Shown one piece after another: positions 39,553 to 45,382 of a DNA stretch of 45,382 nucleotides. The notes under the pieces were generated by a model. The model searched no databases. It was not told where the DNA came from and was given only the letters and a program-made list of their open reading frames with translations. The stretch covers positions 1 through 45,382 of the forward strand of contig CACEWU010000009.1 of NCBI GenBank assembly GCA_902563335.1. The letters are read 5' to 3'. The stretch comes from an uncultured Prochlorococcus sp. Lineage in GTDB: Bacteria; Cyanobacteriota; Cyanobacteriia; PCC-6307; Cyanobiaceae. Position numbers and translations under genes: made by a program. Numbering within the stretch: position 1 is the first letter of the stretch; the number at the start of each line of letters is the position of its first letter.

Positions 39553-40464
39553 TTAGCGTGCACCAAGTTCTGCTGCTAGTTCTCGTTCCAGCTTTTCATC
39601 ATGAACTATTGGCAGGACATTGGACATCTTGGTGCGATGTGTGCTGTAGAAGAGCATGCCTATAAAAACCATTCCTCCAATAATGTTGCCAACAGTAACT
39701 GGCAGGAAATTCCAAAAAATAACCTTACTGAAGGGCACTCCAGAGCCAAGAAGAGGCCCTGCTGTATGCAAAAACATGTTTACAACAATGTGCTCCATGC
39801 CCATTGTTTGGAATGCAGTAATTGGTAGCCAACAAGCAAGAAGTTTTCCTGGAACACTTTTACTTACTAGAGCCATTGTGACTCCAAGACATACGAGCCA
39901 GTTAGCAATAACACCTCGTATAAATGCCAGGAAAAGTCCAGTGCTTCCAAGAGATTCATACTTAATAAGAACATTTGATTGATTTATAGATATCAGTTTT
40001 GATGCAACAACGGCCCATCCTTTGCCTCCTTCCGCTGCAGATAAAGGATCAATAGTTCCTGCGCTTGTCAAACTAATTGAAAGTAAAACTGCTACTAGAA
40101 ATGTGCCTAAGAAATTACCTATCCAGACCCAACCCCAATTTCTAAATGTGGCTTTCCAGGAGGATTTGCCCGCCCAAGTTGCCATAGGCAATAGAGCAAA
40201 ATTTCCAGTAACTAGCTCCATACCAAAAAGCACTATGCTTGCAAATCCAAACGGGAAAATAACTGAACCAAGGAAAGGCATCCCAGATTGAATACCTACA
40301 GTTATTGCTAGACATGTAGCTAAACCAAGTATTGCTCCAGAGTAAAAACCTCTTACCAGTAAGTTTTTTGTACTTACAGTAGATTTTTTTCCACCAGCTG
40401 CAATCATTCCATCGACTAATTCATTAGGGAGGACATAATCCATTTGTGAGGTGTTTGCATCCAT
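39553..40464 (-). CDS. focA: Formate/nitrite transporter family channel (nitrite uptake)
   Basis: This is a FNT-family pentameric channel subunit of 303 residues with six membrane helices. FPFGFASIVLFGMELVTGNFALLP (around 85-108) and GVIANWLVCLGVTMAL, plus MGMEHIVVNMFLHTAGPLLGSG, are family signatures with the conserved pore His in NMF-like surroundings. With nirA upstream on the same strand, the substrate is most likely nitrite; formate cannot be excluded by sequence. It is flanked by a small ORF (upstream) and the HEAT-like gene (downstream). Confidence 0.9.
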   Translation of the reverse strand: MDANTSQMDYVLPNELVDGMIAAGGKKSTVSTKNLLVRGFYSGAILGLATCLAITVGIQSGMPFLGSVIFPFGFASIVLFGMELVTGNFALLPMATWAGKSSWKATFRNWGWVWIGNFLGTFLVAVLLSISLTSAGTIDPLSAAEGGKGWAVVASKLISINQSNVLIKYESLGSTGLFLAFIRGVIANWLVCLGVTMALVSKSVPGKLLACWLPITAFQTMGMEHIVVNMFLHTAGPLLGSGVPFSKVIFWNFLPVTVGNIIGGMVFIGMLFYSTHRTKMSNVLPIVHDEKLERELAAELGAR

Positions 40465-40505
40465 GTTTGGAAAAATGATTGTTTTGGAAATGTTTTTAAA
40501 TTGAT

Positions 40506-40649
40506 TTATTTACTAATGCGATTCATTATCCTTGAAAAAGGATCTTTACTTCCGCCTTGACGATTAATTAGTGGACGGTCACTTCCAAATTCACTTAGCC
40601 AATTGACAATGCGACTAAAGAAATCAGTTGAACTGGATTTAAATTGCAT
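40506..40649 (-). CDS. 47-residue ORF between nirA and focA
   Basis: An ATG at 40647-40649 opens a frame ending with TAA at 40506-40508: MQFKSSSTDFFSRIVNWLSE... DRPLINRQGG... FSRIMNRISK. It has an amphipathic start and two similar DFFSRIVN/PFSRIMN segments. It fills the space between nirA (40 bp away) and focA (41 bp away), where a 225-bp gap would otherwise be odd inside an operon. No Shine-Dalgarno is clear and no family is recognised. Confidence 0.45.
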   Translation of the reverse strand: MQFKSSSTDFFSRIVNWLSEFGSDRPLINRQGGSKDPFSRIMNRISK

Positions 40650-40689
40650 GGTGAAGTTAATAAATGATTGTGTTTTAGGTAAAAGCAGC

Positions 40690-42294
40690 TTATGGAGGAT
40701 GACTGCTTTTACCTAATTGCCGAATCCAATCAATAATTTGCGTTAAAGCAATAAATTTCTCAGAGGAATTCTTGGTCTTTGGAATTGCAGAGTAATTTTC
40801 AATCAATAATTTTTTTAATAGATTCTTTAATTCAGCAGTAGGAACTGATTTATGTTTTAACTCTCCTATCTTTTGATTTGGTCCTTGTTCTCCTCCAATG
40901 GATATGTCATAAGCCTCAATCATTTCCCCATCAGCATTTCTAGCTTTTGTCCCGGTCAGGCCTATTGCTCCCATATAGGCTTGACCACAACTATTGGGAC
41001 ACCCTGTCCAGTGAATCTTTAATTCTTCAGGTAAATCAATTTCTGAGTCAAGCTCTTTAGATATCTTTAGAGCCTGGTCTTTAGTATTTGTCAAAGCAAA
41101 ACTGCAGTAGTTACTACCTGTACAAGAGACAGTTCCTGCCGCTATTGTTTTTGGGCTCAAAGGAAATTTCTTTAATAGATGATCAGCTTTAAAACTATCA
41201 ATTTGATTGTCTGGAATATTAATTATGATCACATTTTGATCTTCAGTAAGACGAACTTCACCGCTCCCATATGTTGCACTTATGCCGGCTAAATCTTGAA
41301 TTTCCTCTGCAGAAAGCCGACCTACTGGAATATTTATGCCTGCATAGTTAAGTCCTAACTGCTTTTGAGGATGGACCCCAAAGAACGAACGTGGTTTTTG
41401 TGAAAATATAGAACCAGGGTCTGGAATAAGTTTCCCAAATTTATCTTGAACAAGATTTCTAAAATTTTCTACGCCCACTTTATTTAAATAGAATCTAAAT
41501 CTTCCTTTAGGTCGTTTATAACGTTCTCCACCATCGCGCCAACTAGATATAACTACTCCTGTGAAATGACAAATTTCATGTGGTTTAATCCATACATTAA
41601 GAGGAATAGCGTAGTCATTTAATTGAGAAGAAAGAATTCCTCCAACCCAAACACTAAAACCAAGCTCCCCTTCTTTTATAACTGGGTGAAAAATAATGTC
41701 ATTATGCAAAAGAAAGTTATCATGTGAACCTGCTACTGCAGTATTCCATTTTCTTGGCAAATTAGAAAATTCAGAATTTCCTTCTCCATTCTTAGTTAAG
41801 AAATTTTCCAACTCCAAAGTATATTGCCTGGTATCTATAATTTCTTTCGGATCGATTCCTGCTAATGGATTACCTGTGACATTTCTTGGGTTATCAAACC
41901 CTGATTGGATAGTTTCTATATCAGCATCTTTTAGGCGTCTAAGAATTTCAGGTAGGTCACTAATAAGAATTCCACGGAGTTGGAGATTTTGCCGTGTAGT
42001 GATATCGCAACTTCCATCTTCTGCATAACGAGCAACAATAGATGCAATTACATTTAATTGATGTGCATTTAGTATTCCATTAGTTACTCGTAAACGGAGC
42101 ATGAATTTTCCTGGTGTTTTAGGCCGCCAGAACATTCCATACCATTTCAAGCGAAGTTCTAAGTCCGTTTTGTCCATTTTCTCCCAACCGATCTTGGCAA
42201 ATTCTTCTATTTGACTACCTAATAGAAGCCCATCTTTTATAGCTTTATTCTTTTCTATTCTATTTAATTTCTTCCCTTCTAAATACGGTTTCAT
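40690..42294 (-). CDS. nirA: Ferredoxin-nitrite reductase
   Basis: NirA reduces nitrite to ammonium with six electrons from ferredoxin, using a 4Fe-4S cluster bridged to sirohaem. The 534 residues include two ferrodoxin-like half-domains (LRVTNGILNAHQLNVIASIV; the repeat near GRLSAEEIQDLAGISATYG), the anion-site residues RQNLQLRGI, and the cluster cysteines in CTGSNYC (C-X5-C, near 400) and GCPNSCG (C-X3-C, near 440). No nitrate reductase or molybdopterin genes are in the window, so this strain probably assimilates nitrite at least; nitrate use is not shown. Two NtcA boxes lie upstream. Confidence 0.96.
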   Translation of the reverse strand: MKPYLEGKKLNRIEKNKAIKDGLLLGSQIEEFAKIGWEKMDKTDLELRLKWYGMFWRPKTPGKFMLRLRVTNGILNAHQLNVIASIVARYAEDGSCDITTRQNLQLRGILISDLPEILRRLKDADIETIQSGFDNPRNVTGNPLAGIDPKEIIDTRQYTLELENFLTKNGEGNSEFSNLPRKWNTAVAGSHDNFLLHNDIIFHPVIKEGELGFSVWVGGILSSQLNDYAIPLNVWIKPHEICHFTGVVISSWRDGGERYKRPKGRFRFYLNKVGVENFRNLVQDKFGKLIPDPGSIFSQKPRSFFGVHPQKQLGLNYAGINIPVGRLSAEEIQDLAGISATYGSGEVRLTEDQNVIIINIPDNQIDSFKADHLLKKFPLSPKTIAAGTVSCTGSNYCSFALTNTKDQALKISKELDSEIDLPEELKIHWTGCPNSCGQAYMGAIGLTGTKARNADGEMIEAYDISIGGEQGPNQKIGELKHKSVPTAELKNLLKKLLIENYSAIPKTKNSSEKFIALTQIIDWIRQLGKSSHPP

Positions 42295-42497
42295 GGTTTA
42301 GATGCGTAATACCTTTGATTTGTATCTGAAAAAAAGAGAATAATGAATTGAGGAATGCTTCAGCTTTATGAATTTTGTGAGATCAGACTTCTATTCATCG
42401 TAAAGAAATAAAATTCATCTTCTATTAATGCATTTAGGAGCTCACTCTTTATGTATCAATTTAAACAAAAATGGAAATTTCCTGAATTTAAAGTTCA

Positions 42498-42511
42498 GTA
42501 TATTTAGATAC
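42498..42511. promoter_or_regulatory. NtcA-binding site 1 upstream of nirA
   Basis: GTA-TATTTAGA-TAC is a perfect match to the NtcA consensus GTAN8TAC, 204 bp upstream of the nirA start. The 15-mer GTATATTTAGATACA recurs exactly at site 2. NtcA with 2-oxoglutarate activates nitrogen genes under low ammonium. A good TAN3T -10 box is not seen at the usual 20-24 bp on the nirA side of this site. Confidence 0.82.
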
Positions 42512-42606
42512 AGTATTATTGCCACCAAGATGAATTTTGGATTGGCTGACTCATCTAAAATATTTCTAACCTGCTATTTCTAGAGTAAATTTAAAAAATA
42601 TACGAT

Positions 42607-42620
42607 GTATATTTAGATAC
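42607..42620. promoter_or_regulatory. NtcA-binding site 2 upstream of nirA
   Basis: This second perfect GTAN8TAC has the same 8-base spacer (TATTTAGA) as site 1 and lies 109 bp further from nirA. On the nirA strand a TACTCT (TAN3T) follows after 19 bp, close to the usual spacing, so this may be the activating site. It is also 54 bp beyond the stop of the basic small ORF at 42674. The remainder of the 42295-42673 gap is AT-rich and shows no gene. Confidence 0.8.
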
Positions 42621-42673
42621 AAGAAAATATTCATTTTGTTCTTTTGTCTTTTTTCAGAATCTAAACCGGAAGA

Positions 42674-42868
42674 CTAATATTGACGACCTACTTCCCCAAG
42701 CCAGCGTACTGAACCTTCCAGTAGCATTTTCCAAACTTTCTTCATTGCAGTAATGTCTCTATTTAGTCCATTGTTAAAATCAATCTGGTGCCTTAAGTTA
42801 TTTATTTGCTTAGAAGGCCTTGTTATTAACCTTCTGGATGATTTAGCTCTATAGAGGTGGTTAACCAT
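42674..42868 (-). CDS. Small basic protein, possibly DUF4278-like
   Basis: The 64-residue protein MVNHLYRAKSSRRLITRPSK... is rich in Arg and Lys. Its LYRAKSSRR start recalls the LYRG.xY motif of DUF4278 and of the next gene upstream. The tail (MKKVWKMLLEGSVRWLGEVGRQY) is amphipathic. It could be a shortened relative of the 135-residue gene at 43045. Function is unknown. Confidence 0.45.
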   Translation of the reverse strand: MVNHLYRAKSSRRLITRPSKQINNLRHQIDFNNGLNRDITAMKKVWKMLLEGSVRWLGEVGRQY

Positions 42869-43044
42869 TTAAAACCCCTTTCTTGAAAAGAAATTGATAA
42901 CCATTAGAGCAGAGACCTATGCTATTCGTATGTTGTAGTTGATACAAAAGAATAATATTTAAACCAAACATCCCTTTTGAATAACGTTAGCTATTAATTG
43001 AAAAGTTAGATTCATATTGTTTGCTTTGGAGGGATCCATTGCAA

Positions 43045-43452
43045 TTATTCTTTGGAGAAATAATCTAAATCAGCCTCTAACATGCTCTGACTATCTTCAT
43101 TTGAGCAGCATCTATACATAAGATTGATAATACGTTGTGGATCAATTTTAAGAGTCGCAACCTCATTCCATAATTTGCGACTCAGTTCATCATTGGCGAG
43201 ATTAAATTGTGCATTAATAAGATCCCTTGCTAACGAGAAGATTTTTTTATTAGCCTCAGATCTATAAGGCCTATTAGTAGATCCTTTAGACAAGTATTTC
43301 CTGCCACGGTAGATTAAATCAGTTTGAACCTTAGATATTAATTGCCTTTTTTGATTATAAATGCTACGCCTATACTTTAATTGGATAGCCTTTTTAGGCA
43401 CAATTTCTTTGTGTTGGGTATATTTGTTACCACGATAAAGAAGTTTTTTCAT
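43045..43452 (-). CDS. DUF4278-like protein with repeated YRG motifs
   Basis: The 135 residues carry three related short motifs: KLLYRGNKYTQHK (3-15), LKYRRSIYNQKRQ (25-37) and DLIYRGRKYLSKG (45-57), resembling the DUF4278 pattern LxYRGxxY of cyanobacteria. An all-helical C-terminal part (EANKKIFSLARDLINAQFNLANDELSRKLWNEV) has no named family. The N-terminal half is very basic and might bind nucleic acid (inference). It lies upstream of the similar 64-residue ORF, on the same strand, inside the island. Confidence 0.6.
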   Translation of the reverse strand: MKKLLYRGNKYTQHKEIVPKKAIQLKYRRSIYNQKRQLISKVQTDLIYRGRKYLSKGSTNRPYRSEANKKIFSLARDLINAQFNLANDELSRKLWNEVATLKIDPQRIINLMYRCCSNEDSQSMLEADLDYFSKE

Positions 43453-43627
43453 TGTTTAAAGATTGAAGACGTCAAAGAACTTTCTTTTGTCTTGGTTAAG
43501 AGGCTCTTTCAGAAATGAGTCTGAATGAGTTTTAACCATATGTCCTCTTTATTCATAGCTACTAAGGACTAGTGATGTAGTTCATAAGGGCACAAAAAAT
43601 GGCTTTTTGTCTTTTCTAACTGCAGTA

Positions 43628-43801
43628 TTATTGTTCGACCTCAGCTATTTCATAGTAAGGGCGGTCTTCGTAGTCAGCATCTGAGCAGCACATATCTCCG
43701 TAGATCTCCTCTAGTAAGTCATAGGCATCGTCGTAGTTGTCGAAATTTTGAGAAGTGATGTCGTTCTCTTCTCCATCGTGTCTGGTAATGCGATATGTCA
43801 T
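43628..43801 (-). CDS. Small acidic protein, family copy 3 of 3
   Basis: An unbroken 57-residue frame from ATG 43799-43801 to TAA 43628-43630 reads MTYRITRHDGEENDITSQNF... DDAYDLLEEIYGD, CCSDADYEDRPYYEIAE. It is collinear with copy 1 over its whole length. Unlike copies 1 and 2, it is not preceded by the membrane protein gene but by a frame-shifted acidic remnant whose zero frame ends in TGA overlapping this ATG. Confidence 0.8.
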   Translation of the reverse strand: MTYRITRHDGEENDITSQNFDNYDDAYDLLEEIYGDMCCSDADYEDRPYYEIAEVEQ

Positions 43802-43813
43802 GCCTTTGTTCTC

Positions 43814-43926
43814 TTAGGTTTCCCAGTCGACACCATAGTCATCTTCGTCGTATTCATAATTGAGGAGAGAGTTCTCATCTTTTTCTTTTTCTCTTCTTTA
43901 TAGGTGACTGGCTTTTCTTCTTTCAT
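43814..43926 (-). pseudogene. Broken small acidic ORF upstream of copy 3
   Basis: From ATG 43924-43926 the frame begins MKEEKPVTYKEEKKKK. In the -1 frame the natural continuation is KEKDENSLLNYEYDEDDYG then VDWET and TAA at 43814. The switch falls in an A-rich run (AAAGAAGAGAAAAAGAAAAAG). The unshifted frame becomes a Met/Thr-rich string to 43798, so a one-base indel or a slippage event is the best reading. The gene family is unknown. Confidence 0.5.
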
Positions 43927-43963
43927 TTTCACTTATTTATCAATCGGTACTTATTAAAGAAGA

Positions 43964-44090
43964 ATGGTGTGTATGGATTTTTCAAATTTCTTGTAACCGC
44001 TTTTAGCCACTCAAATGCTGCTTTTTATGAGCTAGTATGAGACATCATTCATGGCAAGTATTTTTCAGCGAGAGTTTTGGTAGAAAGGTT
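43964..44090 (-). repeat. Repeat copy F
   Basis: The left arm ATGGTGTGTATGGATTTTTC, TTTCTTGTAACCGC and TTTTAGCCACTCAAATGC (43964-44018) is the best-preserved left arm and the core is degenerate (CTTTTTATGAGCTAGTA at 44021-44037). The right arm is partial (TCATTCATGGCAAGT at 44047). It marks the end of the nitrite/DUF4278 module. Copy G, inverted, repeats the same left arm 1.25 kb further on. Confidence 0.72.
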
Positions 44091-44100
44091 GTTTTAGGCC

Positions 44101-44449
44101 CTATTTCGATGTTAGTAACGCAGCTTTGATTGCACCCATTTCAGGGAAGCGGAGCGATTCAGATATACACATTGCTAACACCATCAGAGGAAATGGCGTA
44201 AGAGAAGTTACTGGTGGTTTTACCATAGACAGTGGCGATGAAACTTTTGTCCAACTTGAATGTGGCGGTTTTGGTGAAAGCGTTGTAGCCGAACTTGATG
44301 TCTTTTTGTCTAGAGACAATGGATGAATAGAGTTGGATCATGTAGGTGCCATCGCGGAAGTCGCGAATTTCTAACGACCATTTACTTTCACACACCTTGA
44401 CAACTGAAGGTAGTGGTTGATCTTTATAGGGAATCAATTCCCTCATGAG
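44101..44449 (-). pseudogene. Likely frame-shifted protein of unknown function
   Basis: From ATG 44447-44449 the frame reads MRELIPYKDQPLPSVVKVCE... SLEIRDFRDGTYMIQLYSS... FKLDKSFIATVYGKT..., a convincing beta-rich protein, and ends at 44159 in SNVYI-stop. A one-base shift just there continues as SESLRFPEMGAIKAALLTSK to a TAG at 44101, a natural C-terminus. So the gene probably lost about 20 terminal residues to an indel. An N-terminal signal may also have been lost, as the 5' end overlaps the divergent DUF3764 gene. Confidence 0.5.
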
Positions 44450-44801
44450 AACCACTGCAATTGTTGGAGTAGCAGCAGCTGCTATTGGAGTTCTGGTTGG
44501 CAGTCAACTCCCAAGAGGGGTTGTTTCTGCTCCAGTTTCTATAACCACTTTCAAAATCAAAGTACCATTTAATCAATGGGCGGCAGGCTTCGATAGCACA
44601 GAAGCTGATCAGATGCACAAAGCAAATAAAATCAAACCCCTATTCAGAGGAGTGAACATTGATGACCCAACAAAGGTTGTCGTAATTCACCAGTCCAAAC
44701 CAGGTTCAGTTGAAACCATTCTTACTGAGAACCAAAAGATGATGGAGGCGGGTGGTCACATTATGCGAACCACTAAAACTACAAATTGGTCATTTCAATA
44801 G
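44445..44801 (+). CDS. DUF3764 family protein, exported form
   Basis: The 118-residue paralogue of the protein at 38331 has the same core (FKIKVPFNQWAAGFDSTEA, IKPLFRGVNIDDPTKVVVIHQSKPGSV). It has in addition an N-terminal signal or anchor MRTTAIVGVAAAAIGVLVGS, which puts it outside the cytosol or on the membrane. Function is unknown. It is divergent from and overlaps the broken ORF at 44101-44449 by a few bases. Confidence 0.8.
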   Translation: MRTTAIVGVAAAAIGVLVGSQLPRGVVSAPVSITTFKIKVPFNQWAAGFDSTEADQMHKANKIKPLFRGVNIDDPTKVVVIHQSKPGSVETILTENQKMMEAGGHIMRTTKTTNWSFQ

Positions 44802-44836
44802 AGATCATTAGTTCAGATGAACAACTAATCATCAAA

Positions 44837-45136
44837 CTAATGAGTAACCGAACCATCCATGATTGTGATGTTGGTATCAGTTGAGTTAGCCCAACGTAGC
44901 TTGCTTAATTCTTGATAATCTGCTCTGTTATAAGCCTTTAGTGCTGTTGCCTTGGAGGAAAATTCAATAATCACTGATAAGTGACCACCCTTGCCTTCAA
45001 CTGTTTTTGCATCCAAGTCTTTAGCGGCAACCTTGCCCCCTACTGAGTCAATCCAAGAAGCAAAACCTTGGACGTATTCTCCAAACCCTTCTGGATTCGT
45101 GACGGTTGTAGTGACGATCCAGTATCCCTTAGCCAT
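44837..45136 (-). CDS. DUF1330 family protein
   Basis: The 99 residues have the DUF1330 dimeric alpha-beta barrel pattern: KGYWIVTTTVTNPEGFGEYVQG, GGKVAAKDLDAKTVEGKG, LSVIIEFSSKATALKAYNRADYQELSKLR. It is likely a cytosolic homodimer, with unknown ligand. It converges on the exported DUF3764 gene with a 35-bp gap. Its fold type is related to that proposed for DUF3764, so the module may carry two related folds. Confidence 0.85.
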   Translation of the reverse strand: MAKGYWIVTTTVTNPEGFGEYVQGFASWIDSVGGKVAAKDLDAKTVEGKGGHLSVIIEFSSKATALKAYNRADYQELSKLRWANSTDTNITIMDGSVTH

Positions 45137-45164
45137 GTAAACCTTTTAAAGGTGGAGGCACCCT

Positions 45165-45345
45165 TGCATAATTTCAATCAAAAGCCTGAAAGCGAGGGAT
45201 TAATTCAAACTCTATTCAAACCACCCATTTTTGCGCAAATCCATTGATATGACTGAAATTAATTGCTGGCCAATGAAAAGTGGCATTTGACTGACTGAAA
45301 GCGCTTACAAGAAATTTAAAAAATCCATTCACACCATTATTTTCT
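45165..45345 (+). repeat. Repeat copy G, inverted, at the far end of the island
   Basis: Here the EVE-derived piece is on the plus strand: ATGACTGAAATTAATTGCTGG at 45249 onward reads MTEINCWPMKSG then stop, against MTEINYWLMKSE of the EVE protein. Before it lie the right-arm units (TTGCGCAAATCC and TTCAAACTCTATTCAAACC with 11-bp period), and after it the left arm in reverse (GCGCTTACAAGAAATTT, AATCCATTCACACCATT, to 45336). All three parts are in the order expected for an inverted copy. Confidence 0.8.
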
Positions 45346-45382
45346 ACTTCAATTAAGAGACGCATTCCCTAAGAACAGAGGG

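Noticed and set aside
43870-43900. Classic A AAA AAG -1 slippery heptamer
   Set aside because: In the reading frame the run is G AAA AAG, not a full XXXYYYZ match, so a programmed shift is possible but not supported as the first choice.
34150-45345. CRISPR array interpretation of the repeats
   Set aside because: Spacing is 0.8 to 5 kb with genes between, copies diverge and one is inverted; no cas genes.

Overview
The window looks like a chromosomal segment of a marine picocyanobacterium, most likely a low-light-adapted Prochlorococcus. The support is family-level recognition, not a database search: the cyanobacterial ATP synthase layout (separate b and b' subunits, with the beta and epsilon genes split off), PSRP-3/Ycf65, cyanobacterial DUF families (DUF3326, DUF1818, DUF2811, DUF3764, DUF4278-like), NtcA boxes, compact spacing and a moderately low GC content (about 40% by eye).

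Layout. 1-4.0 kb: queF faces a minus-strand run ftsW > ccdA > ccs1 (cell division, then system II cytochrome c maturation). 4.3-11.5 kb: a methyltransferase gene, then the main ATP synthase cluster atpI-atpB-atpE-b'-b-delta-alpha-gamma. 11.7-20.6 kb: a small conserved-looking ORF and a DUF3326 gene; a minus-strand series CNNM/CBS protein > GTPase > nadD > nadE > ald; and pepP. 20.7-27.3 kb: a HAD phosphatase, PSRP-3, the second ATP synthase operon atpD-atpC with a transaldolase-like gene behind it, and divergent from it groES-groEL under a textbook CIRCE element, ending in a strong intrinsic terminator. 27.7-33.6 kb: secG, gpmI, pyrR, a short Hsp70-like ATPase, rpoZ, DUF1818 and DUF2811 genes.

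From the EVE-domain gene (33.7-34.2 kb) to about 45.3 kb the character changes: short unknown genes, duplicated cassettes, long intergenic gaps and eroded reading frames. The gaps carry a dispersed repeat whose core is the first ~30 bp of the EVE gene plus its upstream region. I count six further copies, five in the same orientation and one inverted at the far end. This is what an integration site leaves when elements repeatedly insert at the 5' end of a gene. I read this stretch as an accretion island whose modules include a duplicated two-gene cassette (one copy has lost its start codon), two DUF3764 genes, and a nitrite assimilation module (nirA, a 47-codon ORF, focA, a HEAT-like gene) behind two perfect, identical NtcA boxes. 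No integrase or transposase is visible.

Other signals not explained by genes: a three-stem RNA-like structure before atpE, a 15-bp perfect hairpin inside secG, a pair of inverted cyanobacterial-type DnaA boxes at 33.1 kb, a 17-bp palindrome at 19.0 kb, and a ccdA gene whose conserved-looking N-terminus has no standard start codon. No rRNA, tRNA or CRISPR array was found.
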